From: Streptomyces sp. CB01201
GTDB taxonomy: Bacteria; Actinomycetota; Actinomycetes; Streptomycetales; Streptomycetaceae
Assembly (NCBI RefSeq): GCF_002803085.1
Contig: NZ_NNBJ01000005.1
Span: 235,698 to 299,697, forward strand
Length of the DNA: 64,000 nucleotides
Direction: 5' to 3'
Numbering within the stretch: position 1 is the stretch's first letter; each line of letters starts with the position of its first letter. This document shows positions 60,714-64,000 of the stretch, one piece after another. Below the pieces are notes generated by a model. That model did not search any database, had not been told where the DNA came from, and was given only the letters and a program-made list of their open reading frames with translations. A program made the translations under genes and the position numbers.

Positions 60714-60753
60714 GGCGCCCGGTGGCATCCGATGGCGCCCGGTGGCATCCGAT
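60714..60753 (+). repeat. 20-bp tandem duplication
   Basis: GGCGCCCGGTGGCATCCGAT occurs twice in direct succession (60714-60733, 60734-60753), directly after the NB-ARC gene and before the end of the convergent gene. No hairpin terminator is obvious here. Confidence 0.85.
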
Positions 60754-60839
60754 GGCCGGACGGGGGCGGGTGGCCTCTCCTGGTGACCTCCGATCGGTCA
60801 GGAAGGGCTGCGGCTGCTGGGGCATGACCAGGGACCGGC

Positions 60840-62940
60840 TCAGGTCGTGCTCTCCGCGCCCGTTCCTGGCCCCGTCTCCGAGCCTGCGCCCATGTCCGCG
60901 CCTGCGCCCGTGGTCGGGATCGTGACCCTGACGCGGTGTGTGGTGTGGCCGGTGCGAACGGTCAGTCCCGTCTCCAGCGCCTCTTCGATGGTCCGGCCGG
61001 CCGTCAGCCAGGCGTGCAGGGCCGAGGCCGAGGCTCCCGGGTCGAGCCCGTCCGGATCGCCGGTGAGCCGCAGGAGCCGACCGGTACGGGTCCGTACCGT
61101 GCACGCGTGGGGGCCGGTGATGTAGGCGGCCAGCGAGCTGTGGGGATGTCGCGCGAGTACCTCGGCCGTCCACTGCTCGGGCGAGCCGAAACGCAGATCA
61201 TCCGCCGCCGCCTCTCGCAACAGCACGTCGGTGAGGGGGAGTTGGCCGGGATCGCGGGTGTCCTCAGGGGTGGCCATGTGGACGTGGCCCTCACCCGCGG
61301 GCTCGTACCAGGGATCCGCGTGGCGGGCCAGGTGGACCACATACGGGTCCGTCGTCACCCGGGTGAGAACCCTCAACGGGGCCGTCGCAAAAGGCCGTTG
61401 GTGCGGCGGCAGCCTCAGCGGCTCCAGGAGTGCGGGGCGTTCGGGTTCCGGGGTGTCCAGCAGGCGGTAGAACAGGGCCCGCAACAGTGCCGCCGATGCA
61501 CCGGGCGCGGAGGTCGTGAGGTGGGCCGGCCCCGGCAGCGGGCTGTGGTTCGCCATCAGGTCGTCCAGGTGGGCGGCGAGCGGCGCGTGCGGGTCGAACC
61601 GGGGAGCCGCGCCTACGAATTGGGCCACCGGGGACTGCGGGTCGAGGCCCCCGCCGGCTGGAGCCGCGCCGAGCAGGACGGGTAGGCCGAGGGCCGCGGC
61701 GTAGTAACTGACCGAACCGTGGTCGCCGATCACCGCGTCCGCGGCGAGCAGCGCCTGACGCCAGTCGTGCAGGGGGTCGACGAGTACGAGTCCGGCACGC
61801 AGGGCCCGGTCCAGCCAGGCCCGGATCTGCCCGGGGCCGTGCCCGTGCCAGATGTTGGGGTGCAGCACGGCTGCGACCCGGTACTCGTCGGCGGGCAGCT
61901 CCGCGGTGAGCCGGGGCAGCAGGGAGGGGAACACGTCGGCCCCGCCGCCGTCGCCGAACAGCGACTCGGGGTTCCAGGTCGAGTTCAGCACCACCAGGCG
62001 CTGGCCCCGGCGTACCCCGAACGCCTTTCGGAAGCGCTCTCGGTAGGGGCGTGCGGCCAGCATCCGGTCGAAGCAGGGGTCACCCGCGAGGACCGCGGTC
62101 GTGGCGGCTTCGGGGCACGCGGTACGGAGTCGGTCCAGCTGCTCGGGGTGGGAGAGGACCATCGCGTCCGCGATCGGGATGCCCTTGTGGAGCAGCCAGT
62201 CCGGGGAGAGGCCGAAGACAGGGGCGGGGCCGGGGGCGGGGTCGTTGCGGAGGGAAGGGCAGGTGGCGGATGCGGGGGGCGCGTTGGATGCGAAGGTGGG
62301 AGCGCTCTCGGCTTTTGGGGCCGGGGCCCCGTCCGCATTCGTATCCGCTTCCGCATCCACGTCTGCGTTCTCTGCGTTCTGTGCGTCCCTGTCCGGCTCT
62401 GCGACCGTGTCCATGTCCGCCGTCGGCTCCACGGCCGAGTTCGCGCCCGAGGGCGAATCGAACGCAGACGCCCGACCTTCGGGCGAAAGGTGTCCGGTGT
62501 CCGGTGTCCGGTGTCCGGTGTCCGGTGTCCGGTGTGGCGAGCGTTTTATTGTAGCCGACCCCGTGCGAGAGCAGGGTCAACTTCCCTGAAACGCGGTGCA
62601 GTTGGCCGCCCAGGCTGGCCGTGATCGCCAGATCCACCTTCGTTTCGAGGGCCTGCTCCCAGGGGAGTACCGGCACCCCGGTTTCGGCGAGCAGCGCGTC
62701 CACGCCGCCTTCGAACGCCGAGGAACCCGTGCAGGTGGCCAGCAGCTGAATCCCCAGGTCGTCATGGAACAGCGGCAGCACGTCGAGCAGCCGGGTGGCC
62801 GAGGTGACGTTGTGCACCACGAACAGCACCCGCTTGCACCGGCCGCGAGCCGCCCAGCGGGCAGCCTCGTCCCCGACCGGCACCCGTATGTACCGACCGC
62901 CCGTACCCATGCCCGAGCCCGTGCCCGTCGACCCGATCAT
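60840..62940 (-). pseudogene. GT-B-like glycosyl/glycerophosphotransferase-like gene split by a heptanucleotide repeat (phase-OFF)
   Basis: Two frames together make one protein of about 700 residues. The N-terminal part (from ATG 62940) has RGRCKRVLFVVHNVTSATRL, ATCTGSSAFEGG and GKLTLLSHGVGYNK. The C-terminal part, in the frame read from 62432, has APVFGLSPDWLLHKGIPIAD, VLSHPEQLDRLRTACP, LVVLNSTWNPESLFGDGG, AAVLHPNIWHGHGPGQ and DAVIGDHGSVSYYAAALGLP, resembling CDP-glycerol transferase/UDP-sugar epimerase folds. They are offset by one base, and the shift falls in the 7-bp repeat at 62489-62535. Loss of one unit, or gain of two, would fuse them. As read, translation continues out of frame to 62080. 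Substrate unknown; cell-surface polymer synthesis is a guess. Confidence 0.75.
62489..62535. repeat. Heptanucleotide tandem repeat, 6.7 copies of GGTGTCC
   Basis: Six perfect GGTGTCC units (62489-62530) plus GGTGT, inside the coding region of the minus-strand gene. Three units encode a repeating seven-residue block (TPDTGHR). Seven is not a multiple of three, so each unit gained or lost changes the reading frame: a classical slipped-strand switch. Confidence 0.92.
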
Positions 62941-63550
62941 CCCCGCCACCCCGCCCTCCCCGTCACCGTGTCGCTCGCCGCCCCCCACGTGACGCCCGCG
63001 CCATCACCGTCACCGTCACGTGCCGCCGCCCCCCCCCGCATTTCACGTCCGGTCCACCCCGTCTTCGTGGTGGGTCACGATAGCCAAGGGGCGCTCGCCA
63101 GGTTGCTGGGCAGGTTGCTGGGTCGCCGATGCGGGCGACGCCGGTGCAGTCCAGTCCCGCCCGCCCGGCCCCTCGTTGCTCCATCCGGCTGCTCCTGACC
63201 GCCGCCGGGGCGCGCGCCGGGCGCGGGCGACTCCCTGGGCTCGTCGCGGATGTGCGGGGCGTTCTGCGCCCTGGAGGCCAACGCCGTCCAAGGGGAGAGC
63301 GTGTGGGGCGTGAGGGGCGCGCGTGAAGCTTGGCTGTTGGCCCGCTTAAGAAATCCTCGATGGACTCGGCGCCCGGCTCTCGGCAGATTGGTGATCAGCA
63401 ACAGCGCCACCTTCACCACCCCACCTTCACCACCCGCCACCTTCACCACCCGCCACCTTCACCACCCCCCACCTTCACCACCCTCCACCGCGCATGCCCG
63501 GCCCCGATCCGAGGCCGGCCGCCCCTCTCCGTACGCCGGGAGCACCGCCC
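62941..63550. promoter_or_regulatory. Divergent region between the split gene and tdh
   Basis: About 610 bases without a supported gene; both promoters should be here. The left end has CACCGT-rich short repeats (63004-63018). The centre is G/C-rich and featureless to me. 63340-63400 is AT-richer. The right end has the pentad repeat listed separately, then GGGAGC as the tdh ribosome binding site. A 74-codon frame at 63330 has no ribosome binding site and is mostly repeat. Confidence 0.5.
63407..63483 (+). repeat. Five copies of CCACCTTCACCACCC upstream of tdh
   Basis: Perfect 15-mers start at 63407, 63421, 63437, 63453 and 63469, with periods 14, 16, 16, 16. The array ends 67 bases before the tdh start, in the likely leader or promoter. 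It may be an operator array or simple-sequence DNA. Confidence 0.9.
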
Positions 63551-64000
63551 ATGAAGGCACTTGTCAAGCAGCACGCCCGACCCGGACTCTGGCTCATGGA
63601 CGTACCGGAGCCGGAGGCCGGGCCCGGGGACGTGCTGATCAAGGTCCTTCGCACCGGCATCTGCGGTACGGATCTGCACATCCGCTCCTGGGACGGCTGG
63701 GCGCAGGGCGCCGTCAGGACGCCGCTGGTCCTCGGCCACGAGTTCGTCGGAGAGGTCGCCGCGATCGGAGCGGACGTCCAGGACATCGCGGTCGGCGACC
63801 TGGTCAGCGGCGAGGGTCACCTGGTCTGCGGGAAGTGCCGCAACTGCCTGGCCGGGCGCCGGCACCTGTGCCGCTCCACCATCGGTCTCGGTGTCGGACG
63901 CGACGGCGCGTTCGCCGAGTACGTGGCGCTGCCCGCGTCCAACGTGTGGGTGCACCGCACCAAGGTCGACCTGGACATCGCCGCCATCTTCGACCCTTTC
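63551..64000 (+). CDS. tdh: L-threonine 3-dehydrogenase (3' end beyond window)
   Basis: First 150 residues of a zinc-dependent medium-chain dehydrogenase that converts threonine to 2-amino-3-oxobutyrate, usually followed by glycine C-acetyltransferase. The start is [20 protein letters not shown]. Catalytic zinc: Cys in [19 protein letters not shown] and [12 protein letters not shown]. Structural zinc: [15 protein letters not shown], with four cysteines at the correct spacing. GICGTDLHI followed by an SWDGWAQ-type segment is a tdh trait that separates it from other alcohol dehydrogenases. ATG 63551 has GGGAGC seven bases upstream. The frame is open to the last base. Confidence 0.9.
   Translation, partial: MKALVKQHARPGLWLMDVPEPEAGPGDVLIKVLRTGICGTDLHIRSWDGWAQGAVRTPLVLGHEFVGEVAAIGADVQDIAVGDLVSGEGHLVCGKCRNCLAGRRHLCRSTIGLGVGRDGAFAEYVALPASNVWVHRTKVDLDIAAIFDPF

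Noticed and set aside
63330..63554. Leader peptide rich in Thr and His before tdh (attenuation)
   Set aside because: The Thr/His runs arise from the 15-bp repeat, whose period rotates the frame. There is no ribosome binding site and no alternative hairpins were seen.
1..64000. CRISPR arrays, tRNA or rRNA genes, prophage or plasmid origin
   Set aside because: No regularly spaced long repeats with unique spacers, no cloverleaf-like gene noticed in the gaps, and no phage structural or replication genes.

Overview
The window comes from a high-GC actinomycete, almost certainly a Streptomyces. The signs are very high G+C with strongly G/C-biased third codon positions, frequent GTG starts with GGAGG-type ribosome binding sites, Tat-dependent secreted proteins, lipoproteins, a GlgE maltose-1-phosphate pathway, ROK/XRE/MmyB-type regulators and two genes that carry the rare TTA (bldA) codon. 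I see no rRNA, tRNA or CRISPR array. The first and last genes are cut by the window edges.

Layout. (1) 1-3.9 kb: a ribose-type ABC operon (ATPase, a permease fused to its binding protein, ribokinase), then an LtrA-like membrane protein. (2) 5.4-17.0 kb: an accessory metabolic cluster of twelve genes. It holds an MFS exporter, five SnoaL/NTF2-like domains in four proteins, a bicovalent-type BBE flavoenzyme with a Tat signal, SDR, VOC and GMC oxidoreductase, and a benzoylformate-decarboxylase-like ThDP enzyme between two DJ-1/PfpI proteins. I do not recognise a described pathway. (3) 17.0-27.1 kb: a translationally coupled GlgE operon (glgE, maltokinase, glgB) that ends in a phosphomannomutase-like protein whose four active-site motifs are all degraded, then an HTH-TPR regulator and a GlgA/GlgM-type glycosyltransferase. 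(4) 27.1-32.9 kb: an oligopeptide-type ABC transporter. Its divergent binding-protein gene has TTA at codon 4. (5) 32.9-40.7 kb: a leftward operon of a sugar nucleotidyltransferase, an NAD(P)-binding protein with a TTA codon, glgX, an epimerase-STAS fusion broken by one in-frame stop, and an IS701-type transposase-like gene. Several of these overlap by ATGA. A 10-bp motif, ACTTGACTCA, lies upstream of both the HTH-TPR regulator and this operon. (6) 41-50.5 kb: a stand-alone cytochrome b (QcrB), a ROK regulator with twin 17-bp palindromes upstream, a DUF6445/2OG-like oxygenase, a Tat phospholipase C, metG and a beta-hydroxyacid dehydrogenase. (7) 50.9-58.2 kb: a VWA surface protein with a membrane-anchored partner, then an XRE / ImmA-like / DUF6545 membrane protein / FAD monooxygenase module, with a divergent MmyB-like sensor that has no HTH. 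(8) 58.5-64 kb: an NB-ARC/TPR protein with a defective P-loop, a large glycosyltransferase-like gene split by a heptanucleotide tandem repeat (a likely phase switch, now OFF), and the start of tdh.

The strongest leads are the heptanucleotide switch at 62489-62535, the dead mutase in the GlgE operon, the SnoaL-rich cluster, the nonsense codon in the epimerase-STAS gene, and a 9-mer, GAGAGCGCT, that occurs at 17 places, 16 of them in 43-62.5 kb.
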